From an uncultured Lachnospiraceae bacterium (GTDB lineage Bacteria > Bacillota > Clostridia > Lachnospirales > Lachnospiraceae): 64,000 nucleotides of DNA. Location: NCBI GenBank assembly GCA_910577825.1, contig CAJTOK010000003.1, positions 1 through 64,000 of the forward strand. Reading direction: 5' to 3'. The translations under genes were made by a program, and so were the position numbers. Each line of letters starts with the position of its first letter. The stretch's first letter is position 1. The notes under the pieces were generated by a model, which was not told the DNA's origin, made no database searches, and saw only the letters and a list, made by a program, of their open reading frames with translations. This document shows positions 17,669 through 25,174 of this stretch, in pieces.

Positions 17669-18976
17669 ATGTACCGTTTAATTTCAAAACTTGTTATCTA
17701 TAGAAATGCTGGTGAGGACAGTATATTATTCAGGCTTGCGGATATATGCCAGCAGTTTTACACGGGAGGGTATATTAAAGAAAACCTTATAACAGAAATT
17801 TATATTGAAATAAACAGATTGCTAGATATTGCCACCTGCTATGGTTTTGACAAAAATTTATGGCATAATTACTTAGCATTTATATTAGCAATGAGTGAAA
17901 ACCCGTTTACCCTTGTTTCTGAGAAAACAGGGGCTAATGAAGGTACAGTAAATGTATTTGCAAAAGGGGATTTTCTTATATTTAAGCAGCTTTTTGATTA
18001 TGATTTTTCAAAAATTGAAAATGAGCTTGGAATAAACTGTTTCAGTGTAATACTTGACTATAAAGCAGTTGTAAAAAGCGGGCATATATCAAATAAAAGC
18101 GTAAGTGAAAAAGTACAGGAGCTTAGTGGTGAAATAGAGAATGCCACAGATGAAGACCAGATATATAATATTGTTACAGGTTTCTATAAGAAATATGGTG
18201 TTGGGAAGTTTGGGCTGAATAAGGCTTTCAGGGTTTCATATAATGAAAAGACTGGTGAAGTTTTAAGCCCTATAACATCAACGGGCAATATGACACTTGA
18301 TGACATTATTGGTTATGAAGCACAGAAAAAGAAACTGGTTGAAAATACAGAGGCATTCCTGGACGGGAAGGCTGCCAATAATGTACTTTTATTTGGTGAT
18401 GCTGGTACAGGGAAGTCTACAAGCATCAAGGCGGTTTTAAATATGTATTACAGCCGGGGCTTACGCATGATAGAAGTATTTAAACATGAATTTAAAGATT
18501 TATCAAAAATAATTGCAGAGATTAAAAACAGGAACTACCGTTTTATAATTTATATGGATGATTTGTCATTTGAAGAATTTGAGATAGAATATAAGTATTT
18601 AAAAGCTGTAATAGAGGGCGGCCTTGAAACAAAGCCTGACAATGTACTTATATATGCTACTTCAAACAGAAGGCATCTTATCCGTGAAACATGGAGTGAC
18701 CGTTCAGACATGTCACAGGATGAACTGCACCGTTCAGATACAATGCAGGAGAAGCTTTCCCTTGCTGCACGTTTCGGGGTATCAATAGGTTTCTACAAGC
18801 CGTCACAGCAGGAATATTTTAATATTGTAAAAGGGCTTGCTGCAAAGCATCCTGAAATAAAACTGGAATACGGGCAGCTGTGTGCGGAAGCAAATAAGTG
18901 GGAATTAAGCCATGGCGGGATATCAGGGCGTACAGCACAGCAGTTTGTAAACTACCTTGCGGGGGCAGCAGAGTAA
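17669..18976 (+). CDS. AAA+ ATPase, DUF815 family
   Basis: A 435-residue protein with an alpha-helical N-terminal half (about 1-205) and a C-terminal AAA+ ATPase. Walker A is GDAGTGKST (about 248-256), Walker B is FIIYMDDLSFEE (about 292-303), sensor-1 is YATSNRRHLI. The family (DUF815) is widespread in Firmicutes but its substrate is not known to me. GGAGGG precedes the ATG at 17669. It sits 39 bases after argS and 32 bases before a secreted transglutaminase-like gene, so all may be one transcript. Confidence 0.8.
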   Translation: MYRLISKLVIYRNAGEDSILFRLADICQQFYTGGYIKENLITEIYIEINRLLDIATCYGFDKNLWHNYLAFILAMSENPFTLVSEKTGANEGTVNVFAKGDFLIFKQLFDYDFSKIENELGINCFSVILDYKAVVKSGHISNKSVSEKVQELSGEIENATDEDQIYNIVTGFYKKYGVGKFGLNKAFRVSYNEKTGEVLSPITSTGNMTLDDIIGYEAQKKKLVENTEAFLDGKAANNVLLFGDAGTGKSTSIKAVLNMYYSRGLRMIEVFKHEFKDLSKIIAEIKNRNYRFIIYMDDLSFEEFEIEYKYLKAVIEGGLETKPDNVLIYATSNRRHLIRETWSDRSDMSQDELHRSDTMQEKLSLAARFGVSIGFYKPSQQEYFNIVKGLAAKHPEIKLEYGQLCAEANKWELSHGGISGRTAQQFVNYLAGAAE

Positions 18977-19008
18977 TCTTCGTGGACATATACTAAGGAG
19001 GTGCTGCA

Positions 19009-20226
19009 TTGAAGGTTTTAAGACAAAATCTATCCAGAATACTGTTTTGCTCAATAGGGATATTTTATTTAACACTATTTGCCGGGACTGCCAGTGCGGC
19101 ATCCAGAGAAGATTTTGCGAAGATTAAAAGTGATATTATAGCTGCTTATAAAAGTTACCAGAGGGTTGTCAGCCTGTCAGAATACAATATCTATGAAAAG
19201 ACGGATGGTGATATGGTAAAACAGGTTATGACAGAAGTTATCAATGAAACACCGTACCTGTTTTACGCAGGGCAGGAATATACAAAGGAAATTGAACCTG
19301 GCACATCTCTTATTAAAAGGATTGTGCTTTCATATTCAACAGAATATACTAACCAGAATGGTTCAGTAAATATACCGAAGATAAGGGAATCAAGGAAGAA
19401 AATTAATTCTGCTGTTAATTTGGCCCTGAAAAATATTAAAAGCAGTATGAGCGAAGTGGAAAAGGCAATGGTGCTGCATGATTATATTATAGCCAGTACA
19501 TCATATACCAATAACCGTTCAGATAAAAACCGGGTCAGCGAGGCAGGGGTTTTTATTGACCATAAGGCAAACTGCCAGGGATATTCCATTGCATATGGGA
19601 TACTTCTTAAAAAGGCAGGGCTTAAAGTGCGTTATGTGGTATCAGAAGAAATGGGGCATATGTGGAATCTTGTTAAGGTTGGCAATAAGTGGTATAATGT
19701 TGATGTTACATGGGACGACCCAGTTGACACATACTCAGATAATGACCAGTATGGGCTTGTAATACATAATTATTTTCTGGGAAGTACAGATAATTTCAAG
19801 GCAAATGGCCATTATGGCTTTAGCGCAAGGCAGGCATCTTCTGTTAAATACGACAATATGTACTGGCGTGATGTGGCGAGCAGTTTTTATTACCGCAATG
19901 GCAGGTGGCTTTATATGGGCAGTGATGGCATTACGGAGAGAAAAAGGCTGGCATCTGGTACAGGAAAGGTTTTATTAAAGACAAACGGCAGGGCATTTGT
20001 CCGTTTTAATAATAACAAGTATTACTATATAGCAGGCAACAGTATTTACATATATAACAGGCAGTCAGGAAGGGCAGGGCTTATCTGGCGGACAGGAAGT
20101 TACTATAATTCTTCTTATTACCTTTCACAGATAATGTATTCTGGCGGCAGGGTTTACTACCGTGTACTTAAAGGCAGGAAGTATGTAACAGGAAGTTTTA
20201 GTGTTAATAGCAGCGGCATTCCTTGA
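19009..20226 (+). CDS. Secreted transglutaminase-like protein
   Basis: A 405-residue exported protein. The N-terminus is a signal peptide (basic start, hydrophobic core, predicted cleavage near GTASAAS, about residue 30). A transglutaminase-like core follows with the Cys-His-Asp triad: Cys in KANCQGYS (about 188), His in GHMWNLVKV (about 221) and Asp in NVDVTWDDP (about 236). The C-terminal 120 residues are Tyr/Ser-rich and look like a beta-repeat domain. The start codon is TTG, well placed after AAGGAGGTG. Family members are mostly cysteine proteases or amidases; the target is unknown. Confidence 0.8.
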   Translation: MKVLRQNLSRILFCSIGIFYLTLFAGTASAASREDFAKIKSDIIAAYKSYQRVVSLSEYNIYEKTDGDMVKQVMTEVINETPYLFYAGQEYTKEIEPGTSLIKRIVLSYSTEYTNQNGSVNIPKIRESRKKINSAVNLALKNIKSSMSEVEKAMVLHDYIIASTSYTNNRSDKNRVSEAGVFIDHKANCQGYSIAYGILLKKAGLKVRYVVSEEMGHMWNLVKVGNKWYNVDVTWDDPVDTYSDNDQYGLVIHNYFLGSTDNFKANGHYGFSARQASSVKYDNMYWRDVASSFYYRNGRWLYMGSDGITERKRLASGTGKVLLKTNGRAFVRFNNNKYYYIAGNSIYIYNRQSGRAGLIWRTGSYYNSSYYLSQIMYSGGRVYYRVLKGRKYVTGSFSVNSSGIP

Positions 20227-20251
20227 CAAACATGCGCCATATTGTTAAAAT
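20223..20251 (+). promoter_or_regulatory. Promoter of ilvH
   Basis: TTGACA (20223-20228) overlaps the stop codon of the preceding gene; TAAAAT (20246-20251) follows after 17 bases. The 85-base leader has two hairpins (CCATAGCCC/GGGCGTGG and GTTCC/GGGAAC) with no terminator-like T run, so attenuation is not evident. Confidence 0.75.
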
Positions 20252-20345
20252 TTAACATAGTGCAGAATTATAGGCCATAGCCCGCTAAGAAGGGCGTGGT
20301 ATATTAGTTCCTGTATGTGGGGAACAGAAAGAGCAGGGAATTAAT

Positions 20346-20843
20346 ATGAGGAAAAAAGTTTTATCAATTCTGGTGGACAATACATCCGGGGTTCTCAGCC
20401 GTGTTGCCGGACTGTTTAGCAGGCGTGGGTATAATATAGACAGCCTTACAGTTGGCGAAACAGAAAACCCTGCATTTTCACGTATGACAGTAGTTGTCAG
20501 GGGTGATGACCATATTCTTGACCAGATAGAGAAACAGGTTGCCAAGCTTGAAGATGTAAGATGTGTAAAGGAACTGGAAAGCGGCCATTCAGTATGCCGG
20601 GAGCTTGTTCTTGTCACAGTAGGCGTAAGTGCAGAAAAGAGACCGGCAGTAGTTGCCATAGCAGACATATTCCGTGCTAATATTGTTGATGTTGCCATAG
20701 ACAGCATGATGATTGAGCTTACAGGCAGCCAGGCGAAGTTAAGTGCATTTATTAAACTGCTTGACGGTTATGAGATTAAAGAACTGGTACGCACAGGAAT
20801 AGCAGGCCTTGGCCGTGGCGCAGAAACTCTTTCAGAAGGTTAG
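20346..20843 (+). CDS. ilvH: Acetolactate synthase small (regulatory) subunit
   Basis: A 165-residue protein with an N-terminal ACT domain (VLSILVDNTSGVLSRVAGLFSRRGYNIDSL, about 4-33) and a C-terminal ACT-like domain with ELVLVTV, as in IlvH/IlvN. It binds valine and regulates the catalytic subunit that makes acetolactate in branched-chain amino acid synthesis. No catalytic subunit gene (ilvB) is in the window, so it must act in trans. It has its own promoter and is followed by ilvC after 94 bases. Confidence 0.92.
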   Translation: MRKKVLSILVDNTSGVLSRVAGLFSRRGYNIDSLTVGETENPAFSRMTVVVRGDDHILDQIEKQVAKLEDVRCVKELESGHSVCRELVLVTVGVSAEKRPAVVAIADIFRANIVDVAIDSMMIELTGSQAKLSAFIKLLDGYEIKELVRTGIAGLGRGAETLSEG

Positions 20844-20937
20844 GGTTTTACATTAGTTTTAATTAAATAACGGCAGGAATTTCCCCTCTTATACAGGCAG
20901 GGGGAGGTTCTTGTGGATTGAAATGGAGGAAAGAAAA

Positions 20938-21963
20938 ATGTCAGAAGCTAGGATTTTTTACCAGGAGGATTGTAATTTATCATTATTAGATGGAAAGACC
21001 ATTGCAATTATAGGTTATGGAAGCCAGGGACATGCACATGCGTTAAACCTGAAGGATTCAGGCTGCCATGTAATTATCGGGCTGTATGAAGGCTCAAAAT
21101 CATGGGCAAAGGCCGAAAGCCAGGGCTTTGAGGTATATACAGCAGCGGAAGCAGCAAAGAAAGCAGATATCATTATGATACTTATTAATGATGAAAAGCA
21201 GGCTGCAATGTATAACAAGGATATTGCACCAAACCTTGAAGCAGGCAATATGTTAATGTTTGCGCATGGCTTTGCAATCCACTTTAACCAGATTATCCCT
21301 CCAAAGGATGTTGATGTTACAATGATTGCCCCTAAAGGGCCAGGACATACAGTACGTTCAGAATACCAGGCTGGCAAAGGTGTTCCTTGCCTTGTTGCTG
21401 TACAGCAGGATGCTACAGGCAAAGCACAGGAAATGGCACTTGCGTATGCTTTAGGCATTGGTGGTGCAAGGGCAGGCGTACTTGAAACAACATTCCGTAC
21501 AGAAACAGAAACAGACCTTTTTGGTGAACAGGCAGTGCTTTGCGGTGGTGTATGTGCACTTATGCAGGCTGGTTTTGAAACACTCTGTGAAGCTGGATAT
21601 GACCCAAGGAATGCTTATTTTGAATGTATCCATGAAATGAAGCTTATTGTTGACCTTATCTACCAGTCAGGATTCGCAGGCATGAGGTATTCAATTTCAA
21701 ATACAGCTGAATATGGTGATTATGTAACAGGTCCAAAGATTATCACAGAAGAAACCAAGAAAGCTATGAAGAAAATCCTTTCTGATATCCAGGACGGCAC
21801 ATTTGCCAAAGACTTCTTATTAGATATGTCAGCAGCAGGCGGACAGGCGCACTTCAAGGCATTAAGGAAGATTGCTTCAGAGCATCCTTCAGAGAAGGTT
21901 GGTGAAGAAGTACGTAAACTTTACAGCTGGAATAATGAGGATGACAAGCTTATTAATAATTAA
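20938..21963 (+). CDS. ilvC: Ketol-acid reductoisomerase (NAD(P)+), class I
   Basis: A 341-residue enzyme converting acetolactate to dihydroxyisovalerate. The Rossmann motif GYGSQGHAHALNL (about 26-38) is followed by the catalytic domain with GALMQAG-like and SNTAEYGDYVTGP (about 251-263). Length identifies the short class I form. I choose the ATG at 20938, preceded by GGAGGAAAG; an in-frame ATG at 20923 (ATGGAGG) overlaps that site. It is followed by a terminator. Confidence 0.95.
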   Translation: MSEARIFYQEDCNLSLLDGKTIAIIGYGSQGHAHALNLKDSGCHVIIGLYEGSKSWAKAESQGFEVYTAAEAAKKADIIMILINDEKQAAMYNKDIAPNLEAGNMLMFAHGFAIHFNQIIPPKDVDVTMIAPKGPGHTVRSEYQAGKGVPCLVAVQQDATGKAQEMALAYALGIGGARAGVLETTFRTETETDLFGEQAVLCGGVCALMQAGFETLCEAGYDPRNAYFECIHEMKLIVDLIYQSGFAGMRYSISNTAEYGDYVTGPKIITEETKKAMKKILSDIQDGTFAKDFLLDMSAAGGQAHFKALRKIASEHPSEKVGEEVRKLYSWNNEDDKLINN

Positions 21964-21990
21964 TGTACCTGTTGTGAATAAATGATATAT

Positions 21991-22021
21991 AAGGCGGGCA
22001 TACCATATATGTCCGTCTTTT
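21991..22021 (+). terminator. Terminator after ilvC
   Basis: GGCGGGCATA pairs with TATGTCCGTC using G-U pairs around a short loop, followed by TTTTGG. Confidence 0.65.
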
Positions 22022-22032
22022 GGTTTAGATAC

Positions 22033-22061
22033 TTGTTTTATGTGGTGTCCTGGAGTATAAT
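22033..22061 (+). promoter_or_regulatory. Promoter upstream of the small peptide-aroD-aroK unit
   Basis: TTGTTT (22033-22038), a 17-base spacer and a perfect TATAAT (22056-22061). Confidence 0.7.
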
Positions 22062-22103
22062 GTAAGAAAAAGTTAATAATTAGTTATACACGGAGGTAAG
22101 GAT

Positions 22104-22214
22104 ATGGCTTTATTAGCAGGAGTTGTAATAGGTGTTGTTGTTGTGGCAGTTGTGGTAGCTGGCATAGTTACAGCAATAGTGGCAGCAGCAAAGGACAGTT
22201 TAAGTGATGAATAA
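22104..22214 (+). CDS. 36-residue single-pass membrane peptide
   Basis: An ATG 6 bases after GGAGGTAAG opens a 36-codon gene. The product is almost entirely a Val/Ala/Gly helix (residues 2-29) with a short acidic tail (KDSLSDE). Its end overlaps the start of aroD by 8 bases, so aroD, which has a poor binding site of its own, is probably translated by coupling. A strong promoter sits 43 bases upstream. No family is recognised. It may be a small membrane protein in its own right or a leader whose translation sets aroD expression. Confidence 0.65.
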   Translation: MALLAGVVIGVVVVAVVVAGIVTAIVAAAKDSLSDE

Positions 22215-22983
22215 TGCAGACAGGATTTTAGAATTTTTAACAGGGGATAAAATCCCTAAGATATGCGCACCCATTGTAGAGAGTACAAGGGAAGGCATAT
22301 TAAAAATGGCAGGGGCTGTATATAACAGTGAAGCAGATATTGCAGAGTGGCGTGTTGATTATTATAAGGATTTCCACAATATAGATGAAACCAGCAGGAC
22401 ACTTTCTGGCATTAAAGCAGTTATTAAAAATAAGCCCCTGCTTTTTACATTCAGGACCCTGCATGAAGGCGGGGAAGCAGATATAAGTTATAATGGATAC
22501 TTTAAACTTTTAAGCACGGCAGGGATTAATGCAGACCTTGTGGATGTTGAAATATACCGCAATGAAAATATAAAAGAGCTTACAGGATTATTAAGAAAGC
22601 ATGCTGCAGTTATAGGTTCTTACCATGACTTTAACGGTACGCCGCCTGCAGAAGAAATTGCAGGCAGGCTTGTATATATGAAAAACATGGGTGCAGATAT
22701 TCCTAAAATTGCAGTTATGCCAAAGAAAAGGATTGATGTAATAAATCTTATGGAAGCATCCCTGGCTGCAAGGGAAAGGCTTGGCGGAGCACCTGTTATT
22801 ACTATGTCCATGTCAGGAATGGGCGTTATAAGCAGGATAGCAGCAGAAACTACAGGCTCTGTACTGACATTTGGCTGCATTGGAAAGCCAAGTGCACCAG
22901 GGCAGATTGAAGTAAAAAGGCTTAAAGAATTAATAGATTTACTTCATTATAATGAAGAAACCCATATTTCTCAGGAAAGGTGA
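22207..22983 (+). CDS. aroD: 3-dehydroquinate dehydratase, type I
   Basis: A 258-residue type I enzyme of the shikimate pathway. The catalytic His lies in GSYHDF (about 139-144) and the Schiff-base Lys in PKIAVMPK (about 165-172). EWRVDYY (about 47-53) and the C-terminal APGQIEV complete the family pattern. The frame opens with GTG at 22204 next to the ATG at 22207; I use the ATG. It overlaps the upstream 36-codon gene, with little Shine-Dalgarno of its own. aroK follows with an 8-base gap. Confidence 0.93.
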   Translation: MNNADRILEFLTGDKIPKICAPIVESTREGILKMAGAVYNSEADIAEWRVDYYKDFHNIDETSRTLSGIKAVIKNKPLLFTFRTLHEGGEADISYNGYFKLLSTAGINADLVDVEIYRNENIKELTGLLRKHAAVIGSYHDFNGTPPAEEIAGRLVYMKNMGADIPKIAVMPKKRIDVINLMEASLAARERLGGAPVITMSMSGMGVISRIAAETTGSVLTFGCIGKPSAPGQIEVKRLKELIDLLHYNEETHISQER

Positions 22984-22990
22984 AATAGAA

Positions 22991-23515
22991 ATGTCTGGAC
23001 TTAAAGAACATATTTTTTTAATTGGTTTTATGGGAGCTGGCAAAACAAGCACATCAAGGGCTTTAAGCCATATGCTTGGTGTAAAAGAAACTGATACAGA
23101 TGCCATGATTGTAGAAAAAGAAGGATGCCAGATTTCTGTTATATTTGAAAAGAAGGGTGAAGAATACTTCCGCAACTTAGAAACAGGCATACTTGATGAT
23201 ATCAAAATCATGGAACCATGTATAATATCATGTGGCGGCGGCATGGTACTACGTGAAGAAAATGTCTTGAAAATGAAAGAAATGGGAAAAATCCTGTTTT
23301 TGTCAGCAACTCCTGAAACAATATATACACATGTAAAGGACAGTTTAAGCAGGCCGCTTCTAAATGGAAACATGAATATCCCATATATAAAGAAGCTTAT
23401 GGATGAAAGGGTTCCTAAATATCTTGCAGCATCAGATGCTGTAATTGTGACAGACGGGCTTGACCCTAAAGGAGTGGCTGCCAAAATAGCGGGTACATAC
23501 TTGAAAAATATTTAA
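22991..23515 (+). CDS. aroK: Shikimate kinase
   Basis: A 174-residue P-loop kinase: Walker A GFMGAGKTS (about 11-19), the shikimate-binding Asp in ETDTDAMI (about 34-41), GGGMVLRE (about 79-86) and the lid region with SRPLL. The ATG at 22991 follows AGGAAAGGTGA; the longer frame starting at 22952 would run 32 bases into aroD and lacks a site. The enzyme phosphorylates shikimate, giving the aroA substrate. Confidence 0.92.
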   Translation: MSGLKEHIFLIGFMGAGKTSTSRALSHMLGVKETDTDAMIVEKEGCQISVIFEKKGEEYFRNLETGILDDIKIMEPCIISCGGGMVLREENVLKMKEMGKILFLSATPETIYTHVKDSLSRPLLNGNMNIPYIKKLMDERVPKYLAASDAVIVTDGLDPKGVAAKIAGTYLKNI

Positions 23516-23582
23516 AAATAAGATACACTATAACAAGCATTTGTGGATATAACCCGCAAATTACAATAAGGAGGATTTTATA

Positions 23583-24137
23583 ATGGTATCAGCAGGTGAT
23601 TTCAGGAACGGTTTAACTATTGAATTTGAAGGGAATGTGTACCAGGTTATTGAATTTCAGCATGTAAAGCCTGGCAAGGGGGCGGCATTTGTAAGGACAA
23701 AGCTTAAAAACATAAAGAGCGGCGGTGTAGTTGAAAAAACTTTCCGTCCTACAGAGAAATGCCCGCAGGCCCATATTGAACGTTCTGATATGCAGTATTT
23801 ATACAGTGATGACATGTATCATTTTATGAATACAGAAACATATGACCAGATTGACATGACAGCAGACCAGGTAGGTGACGCACTTAAGTTTGTAAAAGAG
23901 AATGAAATGGTGAAGATGCTTTCACATAATGGTGAAGTATTTGCGATTGAGCCGCCTCTCTTTGTAGAACTGGAAGTAACAGAAACAGAACCAGGTTTTA
24001 AGGGCGACACAGCACAGGGTGCAAACAAGCCGGCTATTGTAGAAACAGGCGCACAGGTTGCAGTACCTCTCTTTGTAGAAACAGGTGACCGTATCAGCAT
24101 TGATACACGTACAGGTGAATACCTTAAGAGGGTTTAA
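23583..24137 (+). CDS. efp: Translation elongation factor P
   Basis: A 184-residue three-domain EF-P. The KOW-like N-terminal domain contains the loop KPGKGAAF whose central residue (K32) is the position modified in some bacteria. The middle OB domain and the C-terminal domain with GDRISIDTRTGEYLKRV are complete. It relieves ribosome stalling at polyproline stretches. AAGGAGG precedes the ATG; a terminator follows. Confidence 0.95.
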   Translation: MVSAGDFRNGLTIEFEGNVYQVIEFQHVKPGKGAAFVRTKLKNIKSGGVVEKTFRPTEKCPQAHIERSDMQYLYSDDMYHFMNTETYDQIDMTADQVGDALKFVKENEMVKMLSHNGEVFAIEPPLFVELEVTETEPGFKGDTAQGANKPAIVETGAQVAVPLFVETGDRISIDTRTGEYLKRV

Positions 24138-24172
24138 CGGCACTACAGGCAGAATACAGGATATTACATTAA

Positions 24173-24208
24173 AAACCTGCAGTACATATATATGTACTGC
24201 AGGTTTTT
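24173..24208. terminator. Terminator after efp
   Basis: AAACCTGCAGTACATA pairs with TATGTACTGCAGGTTT and is followed by TTTTTTG. It also lies beyond the 3' end of the convergent downstream gene. Confidence 0.9.
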
Positions 24209-24235
24209 TGTAAAAACTACAGGCCTGGGTGGAAA

Positions 24236-24670
24236 TTACAGGTCTAATTTGTTTAAAAGTTTTTTAGTAATCTTTCCATTAGCAGACATATTTTTGCTTT
24301 TCTGGAATTTCTTAATTGCCTTCTTTGTTTTGGCATTGTATATCCCGTTTGCACTGCCACATTTATAGCCTGCATTATTAAGCTTTGACTGTACCTTTTT
24401 TACAGTGGAAGCTTTGTAACACTTGTAAGATGGGTCAGTACAGTAATAAGGACATACACCGTCTACATGTGCATGGTCAGGATGGCTGCTGCAGTCATAG
24501 TCATTATTTATGCAGTTATTATGTCCTGCATGGTGTCCGCTGTCATAATCATAATTATAGCTATATCCAGAATGATGCCCGCCGTTATGGTGTCCATGTG
24601 CAAATGCAGCAGTAGAAGCAAATATAAGACCAAGACATGCAGAAATAACAGCCAGTTTCTTAATCTTCAT
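24236..24670 (-). CDS. Secreted His-rich peptidoglycan-binding protein
   Basis: A 144-residue exported protein. The signal peptide ends near STAAFA (about 22). A His/Tyr/Asp/Asn-rich segment follows (about 23-60, HGHHNGGHHSG at its start), then a Cys-containing patch (CPYYC, CYK) and a PG_binding_1-type domain (about 90-144, KLNNAGYKCGSANGIYNAKTKK). The domain binds cell-wall peptidoglycan; the His cluster suggests metal binding, which is inference. I use the second ATG (24670), spaced correctly from GGGGGAAA. Its promoter lies at 24717-24745. Confidence 0.75.
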   Translation of the reverse strand: MKIKKLAVISACLGLIFASTAAFAHGHHNGGHHSGYSYNYDYDSGHHAGHNNCINNDYDCSSHPDHAHVDGVCPYYCTDPSYKCYKASTVKKVQSKLNNAGYKCGSANGIYNAKTKKAIKKFQKSKNMSANGKITKKLLNKLDL

Positions 24671-24685
24671 AAGCATTTCCCCCTT

Positions 24686-25156
24686 TTAAAAATTAAACGT
24701 TCTATGTAATAATGCTAATATAGCATACAAAACCAGGAGTGTCAATGAAAACAGAACCAGGTTACGTTTCTGGCTGCAAATAAAAATTATTGCACCTGCA
24801 CTGCCTCCAAAGACAACGCCGCCATTATTAAGGTATCCCTGTATATTTACAAAAGCACCGCTGCTTTTTAAATCATAAAGCAATTTAAAAGTATTACCTC
24901 CGCCAATAAATAAAAAACTGTAATCCATCATATTTTTAGCAGCTAATTCTTCTTTGCTTCTTACCATTTCAATATAAGGAATATTAACATTTTTAATTTC
25001 ATTTTTTATCCATGTATAGCAGCTGTCATATTTTTGGCTGTCCATTGCCAGTGGTATATAAAGGCATGGTTTTGTATGGCATATTACTTCATTTAATCTT
25101 TTAACAGCACTGGCAGTCTGGTTTCCAGACCCTCCTCCACATAAAAATACTTTCAT
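24686..25156 (-). pseudogene. Peptidase E (S51 family), C-terminally truncated
   Basis: The frame starts at 25156 after AGGAGG and encodes the N-terminal part of an S51 dipeptidase E-like protein: FLCGGGSGNQT at the start, FLFIGGGNTFKLL (about 82-94) and the nucleophile block GGVVFGGSAGA (about 112-122). Family members run to about 200-230 residues; here homology stops after GGSAGA and a hydrophobic tail without resemblance to the family follows to residue 156. That tail is read through the promoter region of the next gene, so a deletion has probably fused the 5' part to intergenic DNA. An IS sits 22 bases upstream of its start. Confidence 0.7.
24717..24745 (-). promoter_or_regulatory. Promoter of the secreted peptidoglycan-binding gene
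   Basis: Minus-strand TTGACA (24745-24740), a 17-base spacer and TATATT (24722-24717). It lies inside the out-of-family tail of the truncated peptidase E frame. Confidence 0.75.
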
Positions 25157-25174
25157 AATAATCCTCCTATAGTA

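Noticed and set aside
20252..20345. T-box or leader-peptide attenuator before ilvH
   Set aside because: No T-box sequence, no run of branched-chain codons and no terminator hairpin with T run; only two small hairpins.
22104..22214. Second type I toxin
   Set aside because: Hydrophobic and small, but it overlaps aroD in an operon and I found no facing promoter or masked binding site.
23819..24143. Minus-strand open frames within efp and other genes
   Set aside because: They lie opposite strongly conserved genes, lack binding sites and match no family; they are shadows of the real frames.
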